From: Nitrospira sp.
GTDB taxonomy: Bacteria; Nitrospirota; Nitrospiria; Nitrospirales; UBA8639
Reading direction: 5' to 3'
DNA length: 64,000 nt
Assembly (NCBI GenBank): GCA_011523385.1
Contig: WTGX01000019.1
Location: 1 to 64,000 of the forward strand
Shown: in pieces, positions 8,864-19,825 of the stretch
How the letters are laid out: every line of letters starts with the position of its first letter
Position numbering within the stretch: the stretch's first letter is position 1
Notes under the pieces: model-generated
The model's database searches: none
What the model was told of the DNA's origin: nothing
The model's input: only the letters and a program-made list of their open reading frames with translations
Position numbers and translations under genes: made by a program

Positions 8864-8917
8864 TTGACTAGAAAGAAATGTCAATGCTAGGATTTACTCC
8901 GATGGTTTCGGTCGGAG
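8864..8917 (+). promoter_or_regulatory. iscR promoter and probable IscR-type operator
   Basis: TTGACT-N18-TAGGAT, followed by inverted repeat CTCCGA-N9-TCGGAG at 8897-8917; CCGACT direct repeats at 8833 and 8849. Confidence 0.5.
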
Positions 8918-8955
8918 ACTTATTTGCTCCGCGTTTATCGTTTATGTGAGGGGTC

Positions 8956-9438
8956 ATGCTGAAGTTTTCAAAGAAAGCCGATTATGCCTTGCTGTCGCTT
9001 CAGTACATGGCCAGGGTCCAAAGCGGCATCGATGCCCACCCGCGTGTGGTGAACACCAAGGAAATTGCAGAAGAACATAATATCCCCGTGGAATTATTGG
9101 CGAAAGTGCTTCAGACTCTGGCCAGGCATCAACTGATCGAAAGTCATCATAACGGACCCAAGGGCGGCTACGCGTTGGGGCGGGATCCCAAGGACATTAC
9201 CCTGGCGCAAGTGCTCGAAGCCATCGAAGGGCCTTTGGGATTGACGGATTGTTGCCATGAAAAAAACGGCCAATCCCAATGCGAGCAATTGAATCACTGT
9301 AACATTCGAACCCCGCTCTTCAAAATCCAGGAAAGTATCTTTCAATTGCTGAACAGCATGTCCATCGAGGATTTATTGGTGGAGGAAACACCCGTGATTA
9401 TCGTTGAATCTTTAAAGCTACAAGGAGTGCCATCATGA
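8956..9438 (+). CDS. iscR: Rrf2-family Fe-S regulator, IscR-like
   Basis: [19 protein letters not shown] start, Rrf2 wHTH, CC-x7-C-x5-C cluster region; heads the isc operon. Confidence 0.92.
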   Translation: MLKFSKKADYALLSLQYMARVQSGIDAHPRVVNTKEIAEEHNIPVELLAKVLQTLARHQLIESHHNGPKGGYALGRDPKDITLAQVLEAIEGPLGLTDCCHEKNGQSQCEQLNHCNIRTPLFKIQESIFQLLNSMSIEDLLVEETPVIIVESLKLQGVPS

Positions 9439-10649
9439 AGTTACCCATTTATATGGACAACCATTCGACCACACCCTGTGATCCGCGCGTGGTCGATGCG
9501 ATGCTCCCGTACTTCACTGAAAAATTCGGCAATTCCGCAAGCCGGAACCATTCCTTCGGGTGGGAAGCCGAAGAAGGCGTGGACCAGGCCCGTAAACACA
9601 TCGCCAGCCTCATCAATGCCGACGCCAAGGAGATCGTGTTCACGAGCGGCGCGACCGAGTCCGACAATCTGGCGCTCAAGGGCGTGGTCGAAATGTACAA
9701 GGAGAAGGGTGATCACATCATCACCAGTTCAACCGAACACCGCGCGGTGATCGACGCGGCGAAGTCATTGGAGAAAAAAGGGATCAAGGTCACGTACCTG
9801 CCCGTCGATAAAGCCGGCCGGGTCGATCCGGACGACGTGCGGAAAGCTATCACCGACAAAACCATTTTGATTTCGATCATGCTGGCGAACAATGAAATCG
9901 GCACGATCCATCCCATCGCGGAGATCGGCAAGATCGCGAAGGAAAAGGGCGTGCTCTTTCATTGCGACGCCACGCAAGGCGTGGGGAAAATTCCGGTTGA
10001 CGTCCATGCACTGGGGGTAGACCTGATGGCCTTTACCGCCCACAAGATTTACGGACCCAAGGGCATCGGGGCGCTGTACGTGCGCCGGAAAGCGCCGCGC
10101 GTCCGGTTGGCGCCGATGATTGACGGCGGCGGACACGAGCGGGGCATGCGCTCGGGCACGTTGCCGGTGCCGCTCGTGGTCGGGTTTGGCAAAGCCATCG
10201 AGTTGTGCGCGCAGGAAATGCCGGAGGAATCCGTTCGTACGATGGCTCTGCGCGATCGCCTGCAAGACGGCATCATGGGTGCCTTGGAAGAAGTTTACCT
10301 CAACGGCCACGAGACGGAGCGACTTCCTGGGAACCTGAACATCAGTTTCGCGTACGTCGAAGGCGAAGCCCTGTTGATGGGCGTCAAGGAAATCGCCTTG
10401 TCGTCGGGCTCGGCCTGTACCTCGGCCACCCTCGAGCCGTCGTACGTGCTGCGGGCACTGGGCGTGGGTTCCGACTTGGCGCATTCATCCATCCGGTTCG
10501 GGGTCGGCCGGTTTACGACGCCGGAAGAAGTGGAATATACTATCGATAGGATGATCAAGGCGGTCAATCATTTGCGTGAAATGTCGCCGCTCTATGAAAT
10601 GGCGAAGGAAGGCATTGATCTCAAAACCGTCCAATGGGCGGTGCATTGA
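9435..10649 (+). CDS. iscS: Cysteine desulfurase
   Basis: [56 protein letters not shown]. Confidence 0.97.
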   Translation: MKLPIYMDNHSTTPCDPRVVDAMLPYFTEKFGNSASRNHSFGWEAEEGVDQARKHIASLINADAKEIVFTSGATESDNLALKGVVEMYKEKGDHIITSSTEHRAVIDAAKSLEKKGIKVTYLPVDKAGRVDPDDVRKAITDKTILISIMLANNEIGTIHPIAEIGKIAKEKGVLFHCDATQGVGKIPVDVHALGVDLMAFTAHKIYGPKGIGALYVRRKAPRVRLAPMIDGGGHERGMRSGTLPVPLVVGFGKAIELCAQEMPEESVRTMALRDRLQDGIMGALEEVYLNGHETERLPGNLNISFAYVEGEALLMGVKEIALSSGSACTSATLEPSYVLRALGVGSDLAHSSIRFGVGRFTTPEEVEYTIDRMIKAVNHLREMSPLYEMAKEGIDLKTVQWAVH

Positions 10650-10707
10650 AGTCAAGCATGCAAGCGTACCGTACTTATAAATTATCGGGCAGAAGGAGGA
10701 TGGTGTC

Positions 10708-11121
10708 ATGGCGTACAGTGAAAAAGTAATTGACCATTACAACAATCCCCGCAACATGGGGTCGTTCAAGAAAGACGAAGATGGCGTGGGGACCGGCATC
10801 GTCGGGGCTCCCGAATGCGGCGACGTGATGAAACTCCAGATCAAAGTGGAAAACGAGACCATCGTGGACGCGAAGTTCAAAACCTTCGGCTGCGGGTCGG
10901 CGATTGCCAGTTCCAGCTTGGCCACGGAGTGGTTGAAGGGCAAGACCGTGGATGAAGCGGGCCAGATCAAGAATACCGAGATCGTCCAGGAATTGAACCT
11001 GCCCCCGGTCAAGATCCACTGTTCCGTGTTGGCGGAAGACGCGATCAAAGCCGCGTTGAACGATTACAAAAAGAAAGCCGATACCGAAGGCACGCCCGAA
11101 GAAGCGGCTACGCCCGCCTGA
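10708..11121 (+). CDS. iscU: Fe-S scaffold IscU
   Basis: MAYSEKVIDHYNNPRNMGSF, GAPECGDVMKLQI, TFGCGSAIASSSLATEWLKGKT, VKIHCSVLAEDAI. Confidence 0.97.
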   Translation: MAYSEKVIDHYNNPRNMGSFKKDEDGVGTGIVGAPECGDVMKLQIKVENETIVDAKFKTFGCGSAIASSSLATEWLKGKTVDEAGQIKNTEIVQELNLPPVKIHCSVLAEDAIKAALNDYKKKADTEGTPEEAATPA

Positions 11122-11140
11122 CCCGGCAAGGAGTGAAGCC

Positions 11141-11491
11141 ATGGAAACGACACAACAGACCACCCCACTCGTCACGCTGACGGAGGCCGCGGTGGCCGAA
11201 GTCAAACGGCTCATGGACGTGCAGGACCTCACCGAAGGCGGTTTGCGCCTGGGCGTCAAGGGCGGCGGATGTTCCGGATTGAGTTACACGATCAATTTCG
11301 ACGAGAAAATCGGCGAGTTCGACACCGTGTGCGAGCAGGGCGGGGTGAAAGTCATCGTCGATGTGAAGAGCGCCATTTACCTGGAAGGCATGCAACTCGA
11401 CTATCAAAAGGATCTGGTCAGCGGGGGATTCAAATTCATCAATCCCAACGCGACCAAGACCTGTGGGTGCGGAGAATCGTTTTCAGCATAA
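11141..11491 (+). CDS. iscA: A-type Fe-S carrier IscA
   Basis: LGVKGGGCSGLSYTI and NPNATKTCGCGESF. Confidence 0.95.
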   Translation: METTQQTTPLVTLTEAAVAEVKRLMDVQDLTEGGLRLGVKGGGCSGLSYTINFDEKIGEFDTVCEQGGVKVIVDVKSAIYLEGMQLDYQKDLVSGGFKFINPNATKTCGCGESFSA

Positions 11492-11522
11492 CGCGTTGAA
11501 CGTCGTCGCGCGACAAGCGAAC

Positions 11523-11556
11523 CAACGGGCATGGTGAAGTCCTACCATGCCCGTTG
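11523..11556 (+). other. Intercistronic perfect hairpin
   Basis: CAACGGGCATGGT-GAAGTCCT-ACCATGCCCGTTG (13-bp arms) between iscA and hscB, not followed by a T-tract. Confidence 0.7.
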
Positions 11557-11571
11557 TGCGAGAGAGGAAGG

Positions 11572-12321
11572 ATGAGCGAACACACGCCATCAGCCGGACG
11601 GGACCGCGACCTGCCGATGGCCCGCAGCATGTGCTGGCATTGTCAGTCTGAAATGACCGGCGAATACTTCTGCGGTCGGTGCGTCAAGGTGCAACCCTTG
11701 TCCAAGGAACTCGACTATTTCACCTGCCTCAACCTGCCTCGCAAATTGAACCTCGACGAACAGGCGCTGGAAGAAACCTTCTATGCCTTGAGCCGGAGCT
11801 TTCATCCCGACTACTACGCCACGAAAGACGAGGGCGAAAAAGCCATCAGCCTCGGCAACACCGCGTTATTGAACACGGCGTATCGTACGTTGAAAGATCC
11901 CGTGCAACGAGCCGAGTATCTCATTCGTCTCGAAGCGGGCTCGGCCAAGGATATTCGGACCTCGCCCCCGGCCGACCTGTTCGATGAAATCCTGGAACTG
12001 CAAGAGGACTTGGAAGAGTTCCGGTCGCTGTCCCCCGGGGAGTCCGACGCACGCCGGCAGGAACTGCTTGAGAAATTGCAAGTCGAGCGGCAGGCGCTTG
12101 AAGCGCGCAAAGCGAAAATGGAAACTCGATTGCGAGAGCAATTCAGCCGCTGGGATGCGTTGCCGTCCGACGGTGGTGTCACCGTGCAGGCGCAAAAAGA
12201 TGCGGTGCTCACGGGTATGCAGGAAATTCTATCCAACCGCACGTACGTGAAGAATATCGTGAATGATCTGGCTGCGGCGACGAGTCCCACGGGAGAGGAT
12301 GGACGGAACATATGGCACTGA
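11572..12321 (+). CDS. hscB: Co-chaperone HscB with N-terminal Cys4 motif
   Basis: CWHC...CGRC zinc-type motif, J-domain-like LSRSFHPDYYATK, position before hscA. Confidence 0.92.
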   Translation: MSEHTPSAGRDRDLPMARSMCWHCQSEMTGEYFCGRCVKVQPLSKELDYFTCLNLPRKLNLDEQALEETFYALSRSFHPDYYATKDEGEKAISLGNTALLNTAYRTLKDPVQRAEYLIRLEAGSAKDIRTSPPADLFDEILELQEDLEEFRSLSPGESDARRQELLEKLQVERQALEARKAKMETRLREQFSRWDALPSDGGVTVQAQKDAVLTGMQEILSNRTYVKNIVNDLAAATSPTGEDGRNIWH

Positions 12322-14135
12322 TCGTCGGCATCGATCTCGGCACCACGAATTCATTGGTTGCGCACATGGCCGGCGACGGCCCGCGGGTCATTTCCGGAGC
12401 CCGCGGCCAAACCAAAGTTCCGTCGATCGTGGGCCTCACGGACAACGGCCTCTTGGTCGGGGACCCCGCCAAGGAGCATCTCGTTCGCGATCCGTCCCGC
12501 ACGATTTATTCCGTGAAACGGTTCATGGGGAAAGCCGTGTCCGACGTGGCGGATGAATTGAAATATTTCCCGTACACCTTGCAGGAGAAGGGCGGTGTGA
12601 TCCGCATCCAGGTGGGCGAAAAAACCTATTCCCCCCCGCAAGTCTCGGCCATGATTCTGAAAGAACTCAAGCTTCGGGCGGAAGCGCATCTGGGCGAGGA
12701 AATTACCAAAGCCGTGATCACGGTCCCGGCCTATTTCAACGACAGCCAGCGCCAGGCGACGAAGGATGCCGGCCTCATTGCCGGCCTGGAGGTGCTGCGA
12801 ATCATCAATGAACCGACGGCGGCGTCGTTGGCCTATGGGCTGCAAAAGAACACGAAGGGCAACATCGCCGTTTACGATCTCGGAGGGGGAACCTTCGATA
12901 TCTCCATCCTGAAACTCAAGGACGGCATCTTCGAGGTGCTGGCGACCAACGGGAATACGCATCTCGGCGGGGATGATTTCGACCGGCGGCTGGTCGATGC
13001 GGTCATCCAGGACGTCGATGCCCGGCACGGCGTGAAGGTGGAAGATTCGCCTGAACTGATGCAAACCATTCGGCTCGAAGCCGAGAAGACCAAAATCCGG
13101 TTGTCGGACGAACAGCAGGCGTACATGGCCGTCACCCTGCCCGACGGCAAAGGAACATACGAACGGACCTGGTCGCGCGATGAATTCGAATCCTTGGTTC
13201 AAGATCTGGTCGAACAAACCATGACGCCGTGTCGTCACGCGTTGAGTGACGCGGGCCTGAAAACCGGTCAGATCGACGAAGTTGTCCTGGTTGGGGGTAG
13301 CACCAGGATGCCGGTGATTCGAGCCCGTGTGCAGGCCCTATTCGGCCAGACGCCCCACTGTGACCTGAATCCCGATGAGGTCGTCGCGCTCGGGGCCGCG
13401 GTTCAGGCCGGCATACTGGCCGGGCAAAACACGGAGATGCTCCTGCTCGACGTGACCCCGCTGTCCCTGGGCATTGAAACCATGGGCAACGTCATGAGCA
13501 CGTTGATTCGCCGGAATACGACCATCCCGACCAGCGCCAAGGAGATGTTCACCACCTACGTGGATGGCCAAACCGGCGTGGACATTCATGTGTTGCAAGG
13601 CGAACGCGAGTTGGTGAAAGACAATCGAAGCCTGGCCCGGTTCCAACTCAAGGTCCCGCCGCTACCCGCGGCCGTGCCTCGCATTGAAGTGACGTTCCTG
13701 ATCGATGCCAACGGCATTCTCAGGGTCACTGCGTCCGATATCCGGACCGGCGAATCGCAATCCGTTCAAGTCAAACCTTCCTACGGGCTGACCGATGAGG
13801 AAGTTGAAACCATGATTCGGGAATCCTTCCAATTTGCGGCGGAAGACATTAAGGCGCGTCAGGTGATCGAGGCGAAGACGGAGGCCGATGCCATCATCAT
13901 GGCTACCGAAAAGGTGCTGAAACGGGGAACGGACCTGATCGCGGCGGAAGAAATCGAGTCCATCGGCAAGGCTATCGAGGCCCTGCGCGTCGCCAAAGAG
14001 CAGGAGGACCATCGCCTGATCCGGGCCAGGATTGCCGACATGGAAAAAGTGACCCATCACTTGGCCGAGGTGTTGATGGACGTCACGCTCAAAGAAGCCC
14101 TCGAAAGCAAAAAACTCTCCGAAGTCACGGATTGA
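12312..14135 (+). CDS. hscA: Hsp70-family chaperone HscA
   Basis: VGIDLGTTNSLVA, AYDLGGGTFDISI-type motifs, 607 aa, isc context. Confidence 0.96.
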   Translation: MALIVGIDLGTTNSLVAHMAGDGPRVISGARGQTKVPSIVGLTDNGLLVGDPAKEHLVRDPSRTIYSVKRFMGKAVSDVADELKYFPYTLQEKGGVIRIQVGEKTYSPPQVSAMILKELKLRAEAHLGEEITKAVITVPAYFNDSQRQATKDAGLIAGLEVLRIINEPTAASLAYGLQKNTKGNIAVYDLGGGTFDISILKLKDGIFEVLATNGNTHLGGDDFDRRLVDAVIQDVDARHGVKVEDSPELMQTIRLEAEKTKIRLSDEQQAYMAVTLPDGKGTYERTWSRDEFESLVQDLVEQTMTPCRHALSDAGLKTGQIDEVVLVGGSTRMPVIRARVQALFGQTPHCDLNPDEVVALGAAVQAGILAGQNTEMLLLDVTPLSLGIETMGNVMSTLIRRNTTIPTSAKEMFTTYVDGQTGVDIHVLQGERELVKDNRSLARFQLKVPPLPAAVPRIEVTFLIDANGILRVTASDIRTGESQSVQVKPSYGLTDEEVETMIRESFQFAAEDIKARQVIEAKTEADAIIMATEKVLKRGTDLIAAEEIESIGKAIEALRVAKEQEDHRLIRARIADMEKVTHHLAEVLMDVTLKEALESKKLSEVTD

Positions 14136-14165
14136 ACGTCCGGCGATTCCCATGAGGAGCACCAC

Positions 14166-14381
14166 ATGTCTCAAGAATTAACGTGGGATATGGCCGAAGA
14201 CATCGCGATTCGGCTTCACGAAGAGCATCCGGATCTCGATCCCCTGACGGTTCGCTTTACCGATCTCCATGCGTGGATCGTGGCATGGCCGGAATTCACG
14301 GATGACCCCAAGTCGTCCAACGAGAAAAAGCTCGAAGCCATTCAGATGGCCTGGCACGAAGAATACCAGGACGCGCAGTAG
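14166..14381 (+). CDS. iscX: Fe-S assembly protein IscX
   Basis: 71 aa; LTWDMAEDIAIRLHEEHPDLDPLTVRFTDLHAWIVAWPEF...IQMAWHEEY. Confidence 0.95.
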   Translation: MSQELTWDMAEDIAIRLHEEHPDLDPLTVRFTDLHAWIVAWPEFTDDPKSSNEKKLEAIQMAWHEEYQDAQ

Positions 14382-14497
14382 CGGAAGGGTGACTGTCCGT
14401 CCTGAGGGACAGGAACTCCTACGCAACTTGGTCGGTCCAGCCAGAAGACAATACCCCTGCTTGTTCGAGCACTGTCCGAGTCGACTCCTACTTGTGC

Positions 14498-14690
14498 AGA
14501 ATGCGTTGACCAGCCTGGGGAAGTTCGCCTGCACGTTCTCGCGTAGTGGCGAGTTGGTGGTGGCGTTTTTGCGAACGGTGTCCACAAGTTCACTGGCGAT
14601 GTCGACCGGGGTATCGTCTTCAAGTACCACTATCGGGATGTTATTGGTCTCCAGAGCGTCATAGAAGCTCAGTTTGTCTTCGATTAACCT
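14498..14690 (-). pseudogene. Relic of the type I restriction enzyme HsdR C-terminus
   Basis: Minus-strand reading LIEDKLSFYDALETNN..VVLEDDTPVDIASELVDTVRKNATTNSPLRENVQANFPRLVNAF matches the conserved HsdR C-terminal pattern (FYDALE..A.ELV.TVRKN.T.DW..REN.RA..R.LVK); no upstream HsdR body. Confidence 0.75.
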
Positions 14691-14696
14691 CCCATT

Positions 14697-16805
14697 TCAC
14701 ACTACTGATTCTCCATCCCCCATCTGCTTTTCGAAGGCCTGACGCACAAGACTCATAACGTAGGGCAACTCTTCTGGTTTGCTCACCACCACCTCAACAT
14801 CGCCATTGCCCCAGCGGCCTACATTGGTAACATCCTTGGCTAGCCCTCGAGGGTCGTGAAGCTCGTGGAATTCAAGGTTCACTGAGAGCCGAAGTCCTCT
14901 GGCCTGGGGTACTACGTCGACAAAGTTAGTCTCAGCTTTGTAGGCAACATAGAGCTTGAGGAATTCTTCTGTTACACATGGGTCCAGTGCCAAGACTTCC
15001 TTGCGGAATGCATCAAAGAGAAGGCGAACGGGTCCACCGTTAAGGAACTTGTGGTCCTCTATGGCGTAGGCATCAGGTTTCTCCGTGGTGTCGAGACGAT
15101 GGGTATCGAGTATTTTTTCAGACAACGAGGGTGCCGTCCAAACGCTAAGGGCTTTGTGCGCCAGATGATCAGCGCGAGCCCCTATTTCCTTCTCATTCCA
15201 AGTTTCCACAGTCCCTAATCCCTCGTTGACTCGCAGTGGGCTCTCCCGGAAACCACCTTTCATGTCGCGTTTTTCGGCGAAGGTCCTGTCACTGTATTCA
15301 GCGTTATAGCCAGTCAGCGTCAAGTTGCCGAGTGTGTGCAGCCAGGTCTCATGCACTCGTTGCCAGTCTTCCCCCAGATCCGAGCGCCACATAGGCGAAA
15401 GCTTCTTGTTCTGTGGCATGATGTGCTCAATGGTATACTCATCGACGAGAACTTCTTCCTTGCGGCCGTAGTTTTCTAATCGTCGCAGCCAGTAGCTGCT
15501 CCGGTTTCCAAAATGGTAAAGATTGCGAACCCTTATCTCGCGATGAAATTCATCATTCTTTGGGAATCGGCGATAGGACGGCATAAGCATGAATTGCGCC
15601 TGAATGCTTTCAAGGTAACGGCTTTCGTCCAATGCCTCACCAAGGTATCGAAATGTCTTGTTTAGCGAGTTGGTGGGGATGGCGCAGACGGCGCGGCGGA
15701 AAACGTAGCTTTCCACCAACCGCACAGCGTGCTCTAGATCCGACGCTTCCAAAATGCCTTTAGTGTAGTCAGCGTAGAGTTTCAACAGGAATGGGTATGC
15801 GACGTTCGCCTTTAGTTCTCGGAGGTCATCAAAAGCGGCTTTTAGATTCGGTTTTTGTTCTTGTCCCAGCGCCATGCAACAATAGTATCCTGCGAAAGTA
15901 TGGACATCCGCCACGAGCGCGTCGGTGCCGGCGGCATCGACATCTGGGCGGCGAGAGTATAATTTGAAGGCTTCATAGACCTTGCGAATATTTGGGATGT
16001 CACCGGTTTTGACGGTCAAGTAATGGCGCATAAAACCATCAAAGTGCTGTGCATAGGCCTCTTGCCCAAAGGCGATCTCCATGGGGTGCCAGTGCTCATC
16101 GTAAAGACGATTTTGCTGTTTAGGTTCCAATCCCATGAGGATAAAGTTGCGAATCAGGTCTGCTTGGCTGAGTTCTCGCCCAGTGGAGTTCATGCTCTCG
16201 AATATCAACTGCGGATTGTCGTGGTCGCGGCTCAACGCAATGTCTACCACCATGAGTTTTGCCAATCCCTCGCACAGCGGCTTGAGATTGCTGCCTAACT
16301 CTCTCACCCGCTTCTCAAAGTACGCGAAGTTCTCCTTGATTCGTAGGGAATGCTCGTCTGGGATGGACTTCTGATCCACGACCGCCAACAAGGTCTGTTT
16401 ATCGGTCTGGGTCAATAACAGCTTATAACCGCGTTCGCCTTCCTCCAGCGGGTTGAGCAAATAATAGCTGCGGAGTTTTTTTGCGGAAAAACCATCAAGC
16501 GGTTCGGTGTCCGCCACTTGGCGCGCGAGCGCCTCGATGATGAGAGACACCGTTGTCAATCGCTGTTGGCCGTCGATGACCAGCAAAGGAGATTGGCGCG
16601 AGACTTGGGAAAGTCCCTGCTCGATGTAAACTATTGAGCCGACAAAGTGGCCGGGTATGTCTTCATTGCGACCGGCGCGCAGAATGTCTTCCCAAAGCTG
16701 GCTGCACTCTCGTTCCGTCCAAGAGTAAGTACGTTGATAGATGGGAATAACAAACTGTTTTGACTTTTCTAGGAAATCCAGCAGTTTCGCTTCACTTGCT
16801 TTCAT
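14697..16805 (-). CDS. DUF262/DUF1524 protein (GmrSD-like type IV restriction family)
   Basis: FVIPIYQRTYSWTERECSQLWEDI, DGQQRLTT, and C-terminal EHIMPQNKKLSP...HTLGNLTLTGYN HNH-type motif. Confidence 0.92.
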   Translation of the reverse strand: MKASEAKLLDFLEKSKQFVIPIYQRTYSWTERECSQLWEDILRAGRNEDIPGHFVGSIVYIEQGLSQVSRQSPLLVIDGQQRLTTVSLIIEALARQVADTEPLDGFSAKKLRSYYLLNPLEEGERGYKLLLTQTDKQTLLAVVDQKSIPDEHSLRIKENFAYFEKRVRELGSNLKPLCEGLAKLMVVDIALSRDHDNPQLIFESMNSTGRELSQADLIRNFILMGLEPKQQNRLYDEHWHPMEIAFGQEAYAQHFDGFMRHYLTVKTGDIPNIRKVYEAFKLYSRRPDVDAAGTDALVADVHTFAGYYCCMALGQEQKPNLKAAFDDLRELKANVAYPFLLKLYADYTKGILEASDLEHAVRLVESYVFRRAVCAIPTNSLNKTFRYLGEALDESRYLESIQAQFMLMPSYRRFPKNDEFHREIRVRNLYHFGNRSSYWLRRLENYGRKEEVLVDEYTIEHIMPQNKKLSPMWRSDLGEDWQRVHETWLHTLGNLTLTGYNAEYSDRTFAEKRDMKGGFRESPLRVNEGLGTVETWNEKEIGARADHLAHKALSVWTAPSLSEKILDTHRLDTTEKPDAYAIEDHKFLNGGPVRLLFDAFRKEVLALDPCVTEEFLKLYVAYKAETNFVDVVPQARGLRLSVNLEFHELHDPRGLAKDVTNVGRWGNGDVEVVVSKPEELPYVMSLVRQAFEKQMGDGESVV

Positions 16806-16880
16806 TCGATATCTCCTCTTGCAGCCAACGGTTGTTTACGGCGTTCCAGCGAAGGCTCCTTTAGGTAAGTCTGTTCGCCT

Positions 16881-17438
16881 TTACTTGTGTCGCGATGGTG
16901 TAAAACCCATCGGTCGCTTTTTCTTCGGTTCCGGTGTGGTCATGAGTCTTCTTATAGCATCGAAGACAACCTTGAACTGTGTGTCATATTTCTTCTCCAA
17001 TTCAGAGAGCTTTCGAGAAAGATCCTCGTGGCTGGCAAGCATCCGCCGTAATCGCACGAAAGCGCGCATGATTTCGATATTGACGTGGATTGCCCTCTTG
17101 CTGCGCAGTACGCTAGAGAGCATTGCAATACCCTGTTCAGTGAACGCGTAAGGCGGATAGCGCCTGCCGCCCCAACTTGAGGTCACAAATTGTGACCTCA
17201 AGTCGACAAATTCCTGCCGCGTGAGCTGGAACATGAAATCCTCTGGGAAACGGTCAATGTTCCTCTTGACAGCCTGTACAAGGATCTTTGTCTCGACGTC
17301 ATAGAGGATAGCTAAGTCGGCATCCAGTATGATCTTTTGACGACGGATGAAAATAATGGACTGGGTAATCCGCTCAACTGGCATCAATGGACCGGAGGAG
17401 TTCTTTCTTTTTGTTCCCATACCACAATTCCTTGGCAA
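16881..17438 (-). CDS. ORF6N-domain DNA-binding protein
   Basis: [46 protein letters not shown]...[15 protein letters not shown]. Confidence 0.93.
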   Translation of the reverse strand: MPRNCGMGTKRKNSSGPLMPVERITQSIIFIRRQKIILDADLAILYDVETKILVQAVKRNIDRFPEDFMFQLTRQEFVDLRSQFVTSSWGGRRYPPYAFTEQGIAMLSSVLRSKRAIHVNIEIMRAFVRLRRMLASHEDLSRKLSELEKKYDTQFKVVFDAIRRLMTTPEPKKKRPMGFTPSRHK

Positions 17439-17455
17439 ATGGTTGCTGTTCTGCT

Positions 17456-19825
17456 CTAGCGGGTTTCGACGGCTTGGTCGAGTTCATCAAATTCGTAAAA
17501 GTCCAAAGGATCGGCCGGTTGGCGAACGGGTGGGTGGGGAACCGTTCCGTCTGCAAAGACTTCGGTTGTCGTCTCTTGTGAGGGTTCAGCGACAAGGGTG
17601 CCGGTTGTCTGATCAACCTCGACGAACTCGATGCCATCCGGAACCGAGAAGGTCTGGACGGGGAGCAGGTTGAGACTCTTGCTCATGAAGTCTGTCCAAA
17701 TGGGGAGGGCAGCATGGGCACCGGACTCCACTTTGCCGAGTGTTTCCACGCTGTCGAAGCCGACCCAGACGCCCGTCACGAGATTCGGCGCATAGCCGAT
17801 GAACCACGCGTCCCGGTAGCTGTTGGTCGTGCCGGTTTTGCCGGCCAAGGGAAGTCCGATCGACTTGGCGCGCCTGCCGGTTCCGCTTTGAATGACGTCC
17901 ATCATCATATGTGTAATCAAATAGGCGGTTTCTTTGGAAATCACTTGGCTGGGTTCAAACACGTGTTGCTCCAGGATGTGGTCATGCTGATCTCTGATTA
18001 GGGAAATCGTATAGGGTTCCAAGGCCAGTCCCTGGTTGGCAAACACGCCATAGGTCGCGGTGAGTTCTTGAAGCGTCACCCCCGAAGAGCCGAGTGCCAG
18101 GGAAAGGTCAGGACTTAACGGGCTGTGAATCCCGATGGCGCGTGAAAAATTGATGACGCGGCCAACGCCGATCTGTTCGAGCAAGCGGACCGTTGCCGCG
18201 TTTCTGGAGTGGCGCAAGGCTTCTCGCAAGGTGATCGGGCCGAAAAAGCGTTTTTCATAATTTTCAGGTTTCCAGGTTTTTCCAGGCTCCTCCTCTTCGT
18301 AGACCACGGGCGCATCGAGGACAAGCGTAGCGGGCGTCATCCCTTGATCAATGGCCGTGGCATAAATGATCGGCTTGAACGCAGACCCGGGCTGCCGGAT
18401 GGCTAACAAAGCGCGATTGAATTGACTCCGTTCAAACTCGTACCCGCCGACCATCGCCTGCACCGCGCCGGTCCGGGGATCGATTGCAATGAGTGCGCCT
18501 TCGACCGCGGGAGTCTGATCAAGCCGGAACCGGATCGTGTCGTTGGCGGTGGACTTCAGCGAGACTTCAATCACGTCTCCCGGCTCGACCAATTGTGTGG
18601 CTGAGTCAATCGGGGTCACCACCGCGTCGGTGACGGACGTGCCTTCGGAGAGCCGGCGTTTAGCCCAGAGCATGTCCGGTAAGGTAATGGTGCCGACCAA
18701 GTCATGCGCCAGGACCCGTATCTCTTTATCGGATACGGTCACGACGTGGCCTTCCAGGATGTCCCCGAACGCGGGGTAAACCGTGGGCGGCTCGGCCGGC
18801 AGCGTCTCAGGCGGTTCCTCATGACGGAGCGGCCCACGCCATCCCTGCCGTTTGTCGAGGTCGCGCAGCCCTTTCCTGATGGCCTCTTCGGCCAAACGTT
18901 GCATTGGAATGTTCAGGGTGGTGGAAACCTGTAGCCCCCCTTTATATGTCATGGCCTCCCCGTATTCCTTGACCAGGTGTTGGCGGACGTCTTCAAGAAA
19001 ATACGGAGCAACGCGATCATAGGATTGACGGGTAAAGTCCAATCGGGTCCCGCTTGCCGCCCGGGCAAGGGACTCCGTCAGGAAGCCGGCCCGGACCATC
19101 CGTCCCAACACGTGTTCCTGGCGTTTCTTCGCGAGAATGTAGTTCTTGTAGGGTGAATAGGTATTGGGGGCTTTCAGCAGTCCTGCGAGAAATGCCGACT
19201 CGGGTAACTGCAATTCGGATAACATTTTTCCGAAATACGTCAAGGACGCAGTCCCGACCCCATACGCCCCTTGGCCGAAGTATATCTGGTTGAGGTACAT
19301 CTCGAGAATTTGTTCCTTCGTCAGGATAAATTCCATTTTCAGGGCCAGGAAGAGTTCCCGTATTTTGCGCTGAAAGGTCCGTTCCGGGGTCAAGAACAGG
19401 GATCTGGCAAGTTGTTGGGTGATCGTGCTGGCGCCTTCAACTTTTCCTCCGCGTTTGAAGTTCGTCCAGGTGGCCCGAAGGATTCCCCAGACGTCTAATC
19501 CCGGGTGTTCGAAAAACCGGGTATCTTCAACCGCAATCACGGCGTCGATCAAATGCCGGGGCACGTCACGAAGCGGAGTCAATATTCTTCGCTCCACGTA
19601 ATATTGGCCGATAACCTGGCGGTTATCCGCCTTGATCTTGGTAATCAGGCTGGGCTGGTAATCCCGGAGTCCCCCCAGTGAGGGCAATCCGGTCGTCATA
19701 TGCCAGGCGACCGCCGCTGTCCCCCCGACGGCCAGTCCGCCGACGATCAGAACGGGCCACAGGAGACGTTGCGTCAGACGGCGGGATTCCATAGCGGAGA
19801 GATAGTGAGACATCAGTGAGCTCAT
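17456..19825 (-). CDS. Penicillin-binding protein 1A family
   Basis: Glycosyltransferase [13 protein letters not shown] and [16 protein letters not shown]; transpeptidase [28 protein letters not shown]. Confidence 0.95.
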   Translation of the reverse strand: MSSLMSHYLSAMESRRLTQRLLWPVLIVGGLAVGGTAAVAWHMTTGLPSLGGLRDYQPSLITKIKADNRQVIGQYYVERRILTPLRDVPRHLIDAVIAVEDTRFFEHPGLDVWGILRATWTNFKRGGKVEGASTITQQLARSLFLTPERTFQRKIRELFLALKMEFILTKEQILEMYLNQIYFGQGAYGVGTASLTYFGKMLSELQLPESAFLAGLLKAPNTYSPYKNYILAKKRQEHVLGRMVRAGFLTESLARAASGTRLDFTRQSYDRVAPYFLEDVRQHLVKEYGEAMTYKGGLQVSTTLNIPMQRLAEEAIRKGLRDLDKRQGWRGPLRHEEPPETLPAEPPTVYPAFGDILEGHVVTVSDKEIRVLAHDLVGTITLPDMLWAKRRLSEGTSVTDAVVTPIDSATQLVEPGDVIEVSLKSTANDTIRFRLDQTPAVEGALIAIDPRTGAVQAMVGGYEFERSQFNRALLAIRQPGSAFKPIIYATAIDQGMTPATLVLDAPVVYEEEEPGKTWKPENYEKRFFGPITLREALRHSRNAATVRLLEQIGVGRVINFSRAIGIHSPLSPDLSLALGSSGVTLQELTATYGVFANQGLALEPYTISLIRDQHDHILEQHVFEPSQVISKETAYLITHMMMDVIQSGTGRRAKSIGLPLAGKTGTTNSYRDAWFIGYAPNLVTGVWVGFDSVETLGKVESGAHAALPIWTDFMSKSLNLLPVQTFSVPDGIEFVEVDQTTGTLVAEPSQETTTEVFADGTVPHPPVRQPADPLDFYEFDELDQAVETR

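Noticed and set aside
12351-13238. 295-aa minus-strand ORF
   Set aside because: Antisense to hscA; shadow ORF.
8321-14381. isc operon as a novel system
   Set aside because: Standard iscRSUA-hscBA-iscX set; only the inverted fdx and operator details are noteworthy.
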